A stretch of DNA of 14,789 bases. It comes from JADHZC01 sp964409505 (GTDB lineage Bacteria > Pseudomonadota > Alphaproteobacteria > Rickettsiales > Rickettsiaceae). The translations under genes were made by a program, and so were the position numbers. This document shows, one piece after another, positions 6,590 to 14,255 of this stretch. Numbering within the stretch: position 1 is the first letter of the stretch; every line of letters begins with the position of its first letter. The notes under the pieces were generated by a model. It was given only the letters and a program-made list of their open reading frames with translations, was not told where the DNA came from and ran no database searches. The stretch is taken from assembly GCA_964409505.1 (NCBI GenBank), contig CAYPDK010000025.1, positions 1 through 14,789 of the forward strand, read 5' to 3'.

Positions 6590-6598
6590 CCCCCCCCC
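6590..6598. repeat. Nine-base poly-C tract (C9 on plus strand)
   Basis: Nine consecutive C residues in otherwise very AT-rich DNA. On the minus strand it reads G9 followed by ATATAAATG at the upstream edge of the tnpB remnant. Long G/C homopolymers are prone to length change and sequencing error. Confidence 0.85.
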
Positions 6599-6715
6599 TC
6601 TCTTCTATAATTCTACTATCTAGAGCAGAAAATATTTCACCAGATCAATTGAAAAATATATCGAAATAAAAATACATTAAAAAAATCAAACTATATCCTA
6701 AGTCACCTTATATCC

Positions 6716-6737
6716 AAGCCCTGAAGAGTAAGGGTTT
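6716..6737 (-). other. Hairpin downstream of iscU, terminator or old IS end
   Basis: AAGCCCT (6716-6722) pairs with AGGGTTT (6731-6737): seven pairs including one G-U, with an 8-nt loop. It lies about 20 nt beyond the iscU stop. On the minus strand no T-run follows, so it is not a standard terminator. It is upstream of the tnpB remnant in that gene's orientation, where an IS200/IS605 left-end hairpin would be expected. Confidence 0.35.
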
Positions 6738-6757
6738 GAGCATTCTCCTGCTAAAAT

Positions 6758-7156
6758 CTAACTTTTACTCCTTTTTTTGGTTCGTTTATTTTTATAATCT
6801 TTGATAGCCTCCTTAATTGCATCCTCCGCAAGTAAAGAACAATGTAATTTTACAGGAGGTAAAGATAAATACTTCGCTATTTGAGTGTTTTTAATCTCAA
6901 ATGCCTGATCAATATTTTTACCTTTAATCCATTCCGTAGCAAGAGAACTAGATGCTATTGCAGACCCACAACCAAAAGTTTTAAATTTGGTCTCAACAAT
7001 CACATTATCTTTATTTACTTTAATCTGTAACTTCATTACATCTCCACAAGCAGGCGCTCCCACGAGACCAGTTCCAACATTTGGATCATCTTTACTAAAA
7101 GAGCCTATGTTACGAGGATTTTGATAATGATCCATCACCTCTTTACTATAAGACAT
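6758..7156 (-). CDS. iscU: Fe-S cluster assembly scaffold IscU
   Basis: IscU is the cytoplasmic scaffold on which [2Fe-2S] clusters are built from sulfur given by IscS, then passed on with HscA/HscB help. The 132-residue protein has all ligand positions: Cys37 in APACGDVM, Asp39, Cys63 in FGCGSA, His105 and Cys106. The HscA-recognition motif LPPVK is at 99-103, directly before LHC. Start: SYSKEVMDHY is the normal N-terminus, and an AGAGG ribosome-binding site lies a few bases upstream. The C-terminus ends in a lysine/arginine-rich tail. It is the last gene of the visible isc operon, 68 nt after iscS. The usual downstream iscA, hscB, hscA and fdx are absent from the window. Confidence 0.97.
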   Translation of the reverse strand: MSYSKEVMDHYQNPRNIGSFSKDDPNVGTGLVGAPACGDVMKLQIKVNKDNVIVETKFKTFGCGSAIASSSLATEWIKGKNIDQAFEIKNTQIAKYLSLPPVKLHCSLLAEDAIKEAIKDYKNKRTKKRSKS

Positions 7157-7224
7157 ATTCTACCTCTAAAAATAATATAAAACATTTATTCAATCATTCT
7201 AACATAAAAAAACAATTAGAAAAA

Positions 7225-8496
7225 TTAATGAGCACTCCATTGTATTTTACTTAAATCAACTCCTTCCTGAACCATTTCCCATAATGGACTTAAAGACCTT
7301 AAATATTCAATTTTAGACAAAACAAGATAAGCAGCATATTCCACCTCACTTTCTTTAGTAAATCGACTAAAAGAAAATCTGATAGAGGTATGTGCAGATA
7401 CATCATCTCCCCCGAGGGATCTAATAACATAAGATGGCTCAAGAGAATTAGAAGTGCAAGCAGACCCAGAAGAAACAGCTAAATCTTTTATCGCAAGAAT
7501 CATAGATTCACCCTCTATATAAGCAAAGCTCAGATTAATATTACCAGGATATCTTTTATATCTATCTCCATTCAGATAAACTTCTCGTGCATTACTTTCT
7601 ATAATAGAGAGGAATTTATCTTGAAACTTATGCATTTTTTGTAAATCATTTTCCATTTCTACAGTTGCTATTTGTGCAGCTTTTCCAAATCCCACAACTA
7701 GGGGAGTAGGTAATGTTCCTGATCTAAAGCCTCGTTCTTGGCCTCCTCCATTAATCATAGGACTAAGACGAACTCTTGGTTTTCTTCTAATATAAATAGC
7801 TCCTACACCCTTAGGACCATATATTTTGTGAGAAGAAATACTTGCTAGGTCTATATTAAAGTCATTAACATCCAAAGGCAATTTTCCGAACCCCTGAGCA
7901 ATATCTGAGTGAAAAAATATAGATTTTTGCCTACAAATTTGCCCTATTTCTTTCAAAGGTTGAATAACTCCTATCTCATTATTAACGAACATTATAGAAA
8001 CCAAAATAGTATCTTCTGTGATTGCATTTTTAAAAGCAGCAAGATCAACAATTCCATTTGAACCAACAGGTAGGTAAGTCACTTTAAATCCTTCTTGTTG
8101 AAGGTGTCTACATGTGTCCAAAACGCATTTATGCTCTATTGAGGTAGTTATAATATGTTTTTTTTTTGTGCCATAAAATTTAGCTATTCCCTTTAAGGCC
8201 ATATTATTAGATTCTGTTGCTCCCGAGGTAAAGACTATCTCTTTGGGGTTAGCTCCTATAAGATTTGCTACACTCCTCCTTGCCCTATCACAGGCATCCT
8301 CAGCTTCCCATCCAAATGAATGAGTCCTTGAGTGAGGATTTCCAAATTTAGTAGTAAAATATGGGAGCATCTCCTGTAGTACTCTCGGATCTACAGAAGT
8401 TGTAGAGGCATTATCCAAATATATAGGAAAATTTATATTTTCTGACAAAAGTTTTTCACGAAACTTATCGATAAAATCCTGTCCTATACTCATCAT
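7225..8496 (-). CDS. iscS: Cysteine desulfurase IscS
   Basis: IscS is a PLP enzyme converting L-cysteine to L-alanine and an enzyme-bound persulfide, the sulfur source for IscU and for tRNA thiolation. Landmarks in the 423-residue protein: YLDNASTTSVDPRV near the N-terminus, GNPHSRTHSFG, SGATESNN (PLP phosphate region), His122, Asp198 and Gln201 around PLP, Schiff-base Lys224 in SSHKIYGPKG, RSGT, and catalytic Cys347 in SSGSACTSNSLEPSYV. The C-terminal SPLWEMVQEGVDL and IQWSAH, which contact IscU, are intact and Rickettsia-like. Two ATG codons lie in tandem at the start; I used the first. The N-terminus is about 20 residues longer than E. coli IscS. It begins 29 nt after the desulfurase paralog and precedes iscU. 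Confidence 0.97.
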   Translation of the reverse strand: MMSIGQDFIDKFREKLLSENINFPIYLDNASTTSVDPRVLQEMLPYFTTKFGNPHSRTHSFGWEAEDACDRARRSVANLIGANPKEIVFTSGATESNNMALKGIAKFYGTKKKHIITTSIEHKCVLDTCRHLQQEGFKVTYLPVGSNGIVDLAAFKNAITEDTILVSIMFVNNEIGVIQPLKEIGQICRQKSIFFHSDIAQGFGKLPLDVNDFNIDLASISSHKIYGPKGVGAIYIRRKPRVRLSPMINGGGQERGFRSGTLPTPLVVGFGKAAQIATVEMENDLQKMHKFQDKFLSIIESNAREVYLNGDRYKRYPGNINLSFAYIEGESMILAIKDLAVSSGSACTSNSLEPSYVIRSLGGDDVSAHTSIRFSFSRFTKESEVEYAAYLVLSKIEYLRSLSPLWEMVQEGVDLSKIQWSAH

Positions 8497-8525
8497 ATTT
8501 TTATTATAATTAAAATTTATTCCTC

Positions 8526-9710
8526 TCAGGATGCATTATACACGTTTTTATTAATCTTTGTATATATTTCTATAAATTTTTGAACCTGTTTTTTATCATT
8601 ATCAGTACCTAAAGAGACTCTGATAGAAGAGCCAATATCATATTTCATAAAACTTTGACTTTGCAACAAGATTTCATCATATCTTTTTTTAGAAAAGCAA
8701 GCAGATCCTGAACTAACGGCAATACCGTTTAGATCAAGCTCCATTACTTGAATCTCAGATTTTTTTCCCCTACACACAATCAAACTAGTATTTGGGAGTC
8801 TCAAAGAATTTTTATGAACAAATTCAACATTTTTATTATTTTTAAGTAATTCCTCTTCCATGTAATCCCTTAAATTTTGAAGCTTTCGATTCCACTTTTG
8901 AACGTTATTTTTAGTAATTTGAGCAATATCTCCAAAACTACTAATAGCAAAGACATTTTCTGTACCTGATCTCATATTATTTTCTTGTTCTCCTCCTATT
9001 AAAAAAGGCTTAATAGGGTATTGCTTTTTCTTAATCAAGCCTCCGGCACCAAGCATTCCCCCAAATTTATGTGCAGAAATAGTAGCAAAATCTATGCCCA
9101 TTTTAGATATATCAAGCTCAATCTTACCAAGGCACTGAGTAATATCACTATGTAACATGGCTCCGTATTTTTTAGCGAGATAAGAAATTTCCTGAAAATA
9201 CTTTTGTACTACGCCAGTTATATTATTTGCAAACATCACAGATACTAATTTTTTCTTATTTTGAAAAGGCATAGATAGTTTCAATTTAGTTTCTAATTCA
9301 TCTAAATTGAGATATCCATCCATAGAAACATCAATAACAGAAACTGATTTATTCTCTAAAGCAAATTTTAAAATAGATGGATGCTCAATTGATGATATAA
9401 ATATGTTATCTTCTAAGAAATTCCTAATAATTAAATTATTAGCCTCAGTTCCAGATGAAGTAAAGATCAGTTCATATTCTCCGGAAGAGTCATCATTTGT
9501 AACTAAGTTCAGAATTTTTTTCCTTGCTGAATTAATAAGATCATATCCTATTTTTCCAAATTGATGTGCAGATGAAGAATTCATAGGTAGAGATAATTTG
9601 TGAATAAGACTGTTCTTGACCTCTGAGTGCATATTGGTTGTTGCATTATGATCTAAATATATCACTTTATTAGAGATATTCGTACCACTAAACATTTTAA
9701 TTTTACCCAT
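8526..9710 (-). CDS. Second cysteine desulfurase, NifS/IscS family paralog
   Basis: A class V aminotransferase-fold PLP enzyme of 394 aa, clearly a group I cysteine desulfurase but much diverged from the IscS beside it. Landmarks: YLDHNATT (18-25), SSGTEANN, His110 in SSIEHP, Asp189 and Gln192 in HSDITQ, PLP-binding Lys215 in SAHKFGG, MRSGTENV, and catalytic Cys338 in VSSGSACFSKKR. All catalytic residues are present, so an active desulfurase is likely. Rickettsia genomes have a comparable nifS-like gene directly before iscS. Its specific acceptor is unknown. The C-terminus lacks the EGVDL/WSAH tail of IscS, which argues against the same IscU contact. The start could be the ATG used here or the ATG five codons later. 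It is the first gene of the isc operon. Confidence 0.93.
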   Translation of the reverse strand: MGKIKMFSGTNISNKVIYLDHNATTNMHSEVKNSLIHKLSLPMNSSSAHQFGKIGYDLINSARKKILNLVTNDDSSGEYELIFTSSGTEANNLIIRNFLEDNIFISSIEHPSILKFALENKSVSVIDVSMDGYLNLDELETKLKLSMPFQNKKKLVSVMFANNITGVVQKYFQEISYLAKKYGAMLHSDITQCLGKIELDISKMGIDFATISAHKFGGMLGAGGLIKKKQYPIKPFLIGGEQENNMRSGTENVFAISSFGDIAQITKNNVQKWNRKLQNLRDYMEEELLKNNKNVEFVHKNSLRLPNTSLIVCRGKKSEIQVMELDLNGIAVSSGSACFSKKRYDEILLQSQSFMKYDIGSSIRVSLGTDNDKKQVQKFIEIYTKINKNVYNAS

Positions 9711-9809
9711 ATTTGTATATAATTTCCTTAGGAGGTGTGCTTAATCAGAATTCTTATTATCCTGGATTTACTCAGACTATATGGTTTTATTTTTTCGTTA
9801 ACATTGTCT

Positions 9810-9838
9810 ATTATAGAATTAACAGAATTTATAATTAA
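9810..9838 (-). promoter_or_regulatory. Putative promoter of the desulfurase-iscS-iscU operon
   Basis: On the minus strand TTAATT (9838-9833), a 17-bp spacer and a perfect TATAAT (9815-9810) precede the first desulfurase gene. The leader would be about 90 nt. No convincing IscR-type box was found and no iscR gene is in the window. Confidence 0.38.
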
Positions 9839-9877
9839 TTCAACTCAAATAGAGCAATTTACCTAATTGATAAAATT

Positions 9878-9907
9878 TTGTAAAGTTTATGTCAATAGTT
9901 TTTATAT
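9878..9907 (+). promoter_or_regulatory. Possible promoter of the Kef-type antiporter gene
   Basis: TTGTAA (9878-9883), an 18-bp spacer and TTATAT (9902-9907), about 58 nt before the ATG. The match is modest and the background is AT-rich. The 254-bp intergenic space must hold promoters for both divergent operons. Confidence 0.23.
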
Positions 9908-9964
9908 TCACTCCTTCTAATCTATCAATTATGACTTTATAAACTTTTTTAATAATATAAAAAA

Positions 9965-11701
9965 ATGCTTAATGATATTTTAGTCCTGGTAATTATATTA
10001 ATAGCTACTTCTGTCTTTATAGTTGTTATTTCTCAAAAACTAAATCTAAGCCCTGTTTTAGGATATCTTATCTCTGGAGCTTTACTTGGAAGCAACGGGT
10101 GGGATATTGTTTCACATAAAATTACAGAACATTTTGGAGAATTTGGAGTAGTATTTCTTCTATTTGTTATAGGCCTTGAGTTATCAATAAACCGATTAAA
10201 TTCAATGAGAAAATATGTGTTTGGACTAGGCTCATTACAAGTCATACTAACATTTTGTATAATATTTTTTATCTCAAAATTTTTAAATATAAATAACACT
10301 CAATCTATAATAATAGCAGGAGGTCTAAGTCTTTCATCTACTGCCATAGTAATGCAGTCAATTTTTGAGCAAAGAATTCAATCACTACAAATAGGAAGAA
10401 TTTCTATATCAATACTGCTCTTGCAAGATCTTGCCGCTATACCGCTATTAGTAATAGTTCCCTTTTTGTCTTCTACTGCAGATTTGATCTCAAATATAAA
10501 TGTGTTAGATGATTATGTCAAAACAATTTTTATCAACACCTCAATAATTTTAGGTGTAATACTTGCTGGCAGAGTATTCTTAAGACCACTATTTAATTTT
10601 ATAGTTCCAAACGATAGCAATGATAGCGAATTAGCTATAGCATTAACATTCTTAATAGTACTATTCTCAGCTTGGGGAACAGAGATTATTGGACTTTCTT
10701 ATGCGCTTGGCGGATTTATCTCCGGAGTCCTAGTAGCTGAGACAGATTTCAGAAATAAAGCAGCAAAAAGTATAGAACCATTTAAAAATCTGTTACTCGG
10801 ATTATTTTTCATGAGTGTTGGTATGAAAATCAACATATTAAACATATATGAGCAACTCTATGTCATACTTATAGTATGTATATTATTAATCATCCTCAAG
10901 ACAACAATAATTACTGGAATTTGCCTATTATTTAAATTACATTATACAACTGCTATAAGAGCTGGACTTTTATTATCACAAGGTGGAGAATTTGGTTTCA
11001 TAATTTTTAACATAGGATCAGATAACAACCTGCTAAGTGATTCTCTCTCTAATATATTACTTCCTGTAATTACAGGGTCTATGGCAATAACTCCTCTACT
11101 TTCAATGCTTGGTAACAAATTAGTAGAGAGATTCGAGTTTTATTCTGACAATACTCCAATACAAAAAATTCGTAAAGGAACTAGCGACCTAAAAAATCAT
11201 ATAATAGTCGCAGGCTTTGGAAAAGTAGGAAAATTAATAACTAATGTATTAGATACAGAAAATATAAATAATTATGCAATTTTAGACATAAAACATAGTA
11301 TAATAAACAAAGAGAAAGAAAAAACAGGTTCCCTCTTTCAGGGAGATATATTGCAATATAATATTTTACAAGCAATAGGAATAGACAGAGCTAGTATATT
11401 AGTAATTACAGTAAAAAATGAAATCACTATAAGAAAATGCCTAAATTTAATTTATAACAAATTTCCTAATTTAAAAATAGTGGTCAAACTCAAAGATTTA
11501 ACCAAGTCAGCTGATTTTTATAAAATTGGAGCAAACGTAATAATTCCTCAAAATTACGAAATGGGATTACAATTAGGAACTGCTACATTAAGACTTTTAG
11601 GAATCAGTGATTACGAGATAAACAGGGTAAAAAAACACTTTCGTGATACAGATTACGTAGGAAACAAAGAAGATAATAATATTCTAAATTTAGAGTCTTA
11701 G
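9965..11701 (+). CDS. KefB/CPA2-family monovalent cation:proton antiporter with RCK (TrkA-N) domain
   Basis: An inner-membrane CPA2-type K+(Na+)/H+ antiporter or K+ efflux protein, 578 aa. Residues about 1-385 are a Na_H_exchanger domain with roughly 12 helices. It contains VGVFLLFVIGLEL-type sequence (FGVVFLLFVIGLEL, 59-72), GLSLSSTAIVMQ, the LLLQDLAAIPLL motif with Gln153-Asp154 (QD as in Kef proteins) and LLSQGGEFGFIIF. Residues about 409-530 are a Rossmann RCK domain starting HIIVAGFGKVGK, with Asp440 at the end of the second strand, consistent with NAD(H)-type nucleotide sensing. Only a short tail follows. Without a KefF/KefG-type partner or the diagnostic glutathione site I do not choose between KefB, KefC and YbaL. 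No Shine-Dalgarno sequence is obvious at the ATG. Transcribed with the SH3 gene, 2 nt downstream. Confidence 0.9.
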   Translation: MLNDILVLVIILIATSVFIVVISQKLNLSPVLGYLISGALLGSNGWDIVSHKITEHFGEFGVVFLLFVIGLELSINRLNSMRKYVFGLGSLQVILTFCIIFFISKFLNINNTQSIIIAGGLSLSSTAIVMQSIFEQRIQSLQIGRISISILLLQDLAAIPLLVIVPFLSSTADLISNINVLDDYVKTIFINTSIILGVILAGRVFLRPLFNFIVPNDSNDSELAIALTFLIVLFSAWGTEIIGLSYALGGFISGVLVAETDFRNKAAKSIEPFKNLLLGLFFMSVGMKINILNIYEQLYVILIVCILLIILKTTIITGICLLFKLHYTTAIRAGLLLSQGGEFGFIIFNIGSDNNLLSDSLSNILLPVITGSMAITPLLSMLGNKLVERFEFYSDNTPIQKIRKGTSDLKNHIIVAGFGKVGKLITNVLDTENINNYAILDIKHSIINKEKEKTGSLFQGDILQYNILQAIGIDRASILVITVKNEITIRKCLNLIYNKFPNLKIVVKLKDLTKSADFYKIGANVIIPQNYEMGLQLGTATLRLLGISDYEINRVKKHFRDTDYVGNKEDNNILNLES

Positions 11702-11703
11702 AT

Positions 11704-12315
11704 ATGAAGATATTCCTAATATTAGTGATATTTCTTATTTCCAGCAACTCAATAGCAAGAAGTTCTCTACACGTAGATGCCAAATCATCATCGAGTAAAA
11801 AAATTATAGCAGATAAAGATGAACACAAAGTAGGAAAAATATCAACACACGCTACCGAAAATAACCACAAGCACCAACATACTAAAAAGACTTCTACAGT
11901 TACTCAAACAAATTTAGAAAATAAAACTTTTAAAGTAGAATTCATGAGTCTAAAACACAATAAAACAAATTCTAGATCCGGACCTAGCAAAGAGTACCCA
12001 ATAGTTACTGTCTTTACCAAAAAAAATGAACCACTAAAAATTTTGAATAAATATGAGGACTGGTATTATATAGAAGATTTTGACGAAGAAAGAGGTTGGA
12101 TACACTCAAATTTACTCTCCTCTAAAAGATTTGTCATAATTATGGCTTCTGAAAAGATTAACATGTTATCAAATTATAAAAATCCTGAATCAGTAACAGC
12201 ATATATTCTGCCCAAAGTTAGATGTAAATTACATAAAGTTCAATCCGATTGGTGTCATGTTTCGTGTTCTGGTAATAAGGGATGGATCAATAAAAAATAT
12301 CTTTGGGGAGTATAA
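11704..12315 (+). CDS. Secreted SH3-repeat protein (bacterial SH3_4-type domains)
   Basis: A 203-residue exported protein of a type common in Alphaproteobacteria. Residues 1-19 form a signal peptide ending SNSIA. A low-complexity Ser/Lys/His-rich linker (about 20-75) follows. The first SH3-like repeat (about 78-140) has SRSGPSKEYPIVTVF, PLKILNKYEDWYYIED and RGWIHSNLLS. The second (about 143-203) has KINMLSNYKNPESVTAYI, SDWCHVSCSGNKGWINKKYLWGV. Two cysteines (WCHVSC) lie in repeat 2, with a third in RCKLH. Such domains often bind cell wall or other envelope partners, but the exact role is unknown. The start lies 2 nt after the antiporter stop, so the two are translationally linked. The gene converges with the outer-membrane protein gene. 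Confidence 0.88.
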   Translation: MKIFLILVIFLISSNSIARSSLHVDAKSSSSKKIIADKDEHKVGKISTHATENNHKHQHTKKTSTVTQTNLENKTFKVEFMSLKHNKTNSRSGPSKEYPIVTVFTKKNEPLKILNKYEDWYYIEDFDEERGWIHSNLLSSKRFVIIMASEKINMLSNYKNPESVTAYILPKVRCKLHKVQSDWCHVSCSGNKGWINKKYLWGV

Positions 12316-12384
12316 TTACACTTTTTTGGAGTTCTATAATTATTTTAGTGGGGGAAGCGCAACAATACATAAAAACTATTGCTA

Positions 12385-12413
12385 GGAGAAAGAGAAAATT
12401 TTCTCCCTTCTCC
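12385..12413. terminator. Bidirectional terminator-like hairpin between convergent genes
   Basis: GGAGAA (12385-12390) pairs with TTCTCC (12408-12413). Inside, GAGAA/TTCTC around AATT (12392-12405) extends the stem, with a small asymmetric bulge (A against CC). Only a TTT follows on the plus strand. Its position between the SH3 gene and the minus-strand barrel gene suits a shared terminator. Confidence 0.45.
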
Positions 12414-12508
12414 TTTCATGGATATAATTAGGTTACTATCAAAAAAATCTACTTTGTCATAACTACAGTCATAGTTTAATCATATATTTTTTTAACAGCT
12501 ATTTAACC

Positions 12509-13960
12509 TTAGAAGCTAACTCTAATACCTGCTGCCAAATTAGCATTTAGTAAATATGTGTTCTTTTTAGACATATATTTTATATCTTCATTTTTTTCCG
12601 TTTGATCACCTTTTTTAAAGATCGACGATGCATATTGAGAATTTTTTAATTTAAGATCTTTTAAATTTCCTAAATAAGAAAAATTTAAATTAGCATAAAC
12701 TCCTATTTTAGAATTTATCTCATATTCTACTCCTACTCCGATTTTAGCCGTAGGCTGCACTTGAGTTTTATACTCATGCTTTACGGTAAGTGCTTTATTA
12801 AACTCGTCTTCCGTCCCTGATAAAAACAACTTAGCCACATCACTTACTTCATTCAAACCAGAAGAGGCTACACTATGTAGCCCTGCCAAACCTTTATACA
12901 CAATCATCCCCTTAGCTCCTGGTCCAAAATTCGTTTTTCTAACACCTGATGGTGGTCCAATTATCACTTTTGTATTTGCGAACTCAGTAGCTGCTGCTAA
13001 GCTTTCACTATCACTTCCCTCACCTGGTACAAGTGTAAGTTTTGAGATACCATTTTTCCATTTATTTACTTCATCTTTATTCTCTGGATTATTTAACTTT
13101 TCAAACATCAATTTAGAATCTGCTTTTTGTTCTATAACTACGTTATTAAATGCTAGCCCTACTCCGCCTTCAAGGAAAAATTTAACAGAGCCAAGTTCAG
13201 AAAACCGATATCTAAGATTCAGGACAACAGGAATACTTGTTGTTTGAAAATCAATTGTAACATTGTAATGATTCAAAGCTTCTCTTACTTTTTCAAATGT
13301 TACATATTTAGCATTATCATCAATTTTATCTACTTTCTCTTCAATGTTATTACCATCAAGCCTTTGTTTAAGCCTTACCACATAATTCTTACTTGGATCA
13401 AGAGCAGATGTGGCACCCTCAGTAAGATTTAAAAAGTTCCGAATATTACTCCTATTAACTATTCTAATAGGATCAACAACATCCGTAAATTTTAGAACTA
13501 CAGACCCATTATTATTTTTGCTATGTTCTATTTTAGGGAAATTGACGTCAACATAAGTATTCGCTGGAATTGTGTAGCCTTCAGACAATAATGCACTTCT
13601 ACCTGCCTTAGGACCTTCTGAGACCTGTTTAGTCAAAACATCAAAAAAATCGCCTGAAAAATTAGACGTAATAGGAGAATAAGAATACATATTATGCAGA
13701 GAAGTATCTCTTGTTTTAAAGCCGTTTCGAATATATCCTATAGACAACCCAAAAGAAAGTGCATCAGTAATATTATAGCCCCCCTCAATGCTTACCCCCC
13801 AGGCAAAAGACTTATCCACGCCATCTTTTGGCATAAAGCTCTCTCCAGAAATCCCTAACCCTCCTTCAAGAGAGACCTTTCCATAAATCTTATTCATTCC
13901 AAAAGCACTAGAAGAAACCAATGTACTAGCAACAGTCATTGTTAAAAAGATCTTTTTCAC
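12509..13960 (-). CDS. Outer-membrane beta-barrel protein, surface-antigen-like paralog 1
   Basis: A 483-residue predicted outer-membrane protein. It starts at a GTG with a clear signal peptide (MKKIFLTMTVASTLVSSSA, cleavage near 19-21), preceded by AGAGAA about 7 nt upstream. Amphipathic strand-like segments appear at both ends: YGKVSLEGGLGIS, SFAWGVSIEGGYNI, LSFGLSIGYI, then VKFFLEGGVGLAF, AKIGVGVEYEIN, IGVYANLNFSYLG and LLNANLAAGIRVSF. The terminal Phe is the BAM insertion signal. Between them are long hydrophilic stretches (about 85-240 and 285-385), likely large extracellular loops. The overall plan resembles small barrels of the Rickettsiales surface-antigen (Msp2/P44, OMP-1) type, but I cannot assign a named family. 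The C-terminal about 115 residues are very similar to the next gene. Possibly a porin or adhesin; function unknown. Confidence 0.8.
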   Translation of the reverse strand: MKKIFLTMTVASTLVSSSAFGMNKIYGKVSLEGGLGISGESFMPKDGVDKSFAWGVSIEGGYNITDALSFGLSIGYIRNGFKTRDTSLHNMYSYSPITSNFSGDFFDVLTKQVSEGPKAGRSALLSEGYTIPANTYVDVNFPKIEHSKNNNGSVVLKFTDVVDPIRIVNRSNIRNFLNLTEGATSALDPSKNYVVRLKQRLDGNNIEEKVDKIDDNAKYVTFEKVREALNHYNVTIDFQTTSIPVVLNLRYRFSELGSVKFFLEGGVGLAFNNVVIEQKADSKLMFEKLNNPENKDEVNKWKNGISKLTLVPGEGSDSESLAAATEFANTKVIIGPPSGVRKTNFGPGAKGMIVYKGLAGLHSVASSGLNEVSDVAKLFLSGTEDEFNKALTVKHEYKTQVQPTAKIGVGVEYEINSKIGVYANLNFSYLGNLKDLKLKNSQYASSIFKKGDQTEKNEDIKYMSKKNTYLLNANLAAGIRVSF

Positions 13961-14255
13961 GAATCAATTCTCTAATATGTATTACACATAAAATATGCTA
14001 TATAAGCAAATGTAATTCCAATTAATTTTATAAATCAAAAATATAATCAACTAAGAATTGTTACCAAAAACTACTTCAGTAAGAATAAAAATTACATTTC
14101 GCACATATAACATTGTAATAAATAGATAATTTTATAATAAAATAGGCCCATTCTTGATGTTATCCTAAAAGACTAGAAAACAAGCACAGAACAGACCTAC
14201 AAATTTACTTTAAAGGATAATCATAGAAAAATTCCTAACAGAGCTCTGCAAAGAC

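Noticed and set aside
9711..9800. Possible IscR-type site upstream of the desulfurase operon
   Set aside because: Only a loose half-site resemblance (AGACTATAT) without the palindromic partner.
9730..9838. AGGAGG followed by a 33-codon GTG-started frame on the plus strand
   Set aside because: The GTG is only 1 nt from the AGGAGG, too close to be a start. The stretch also overlaps the leader and promoter of the divergent desulfurase operon.
14239..14248. CAGAGCTCTG palindrome beyond the second barrel gene
   Set aside because: Only a 3-bp stem is possible with a 4-nt loop and no T-run follows; it cannot be called a terminator.
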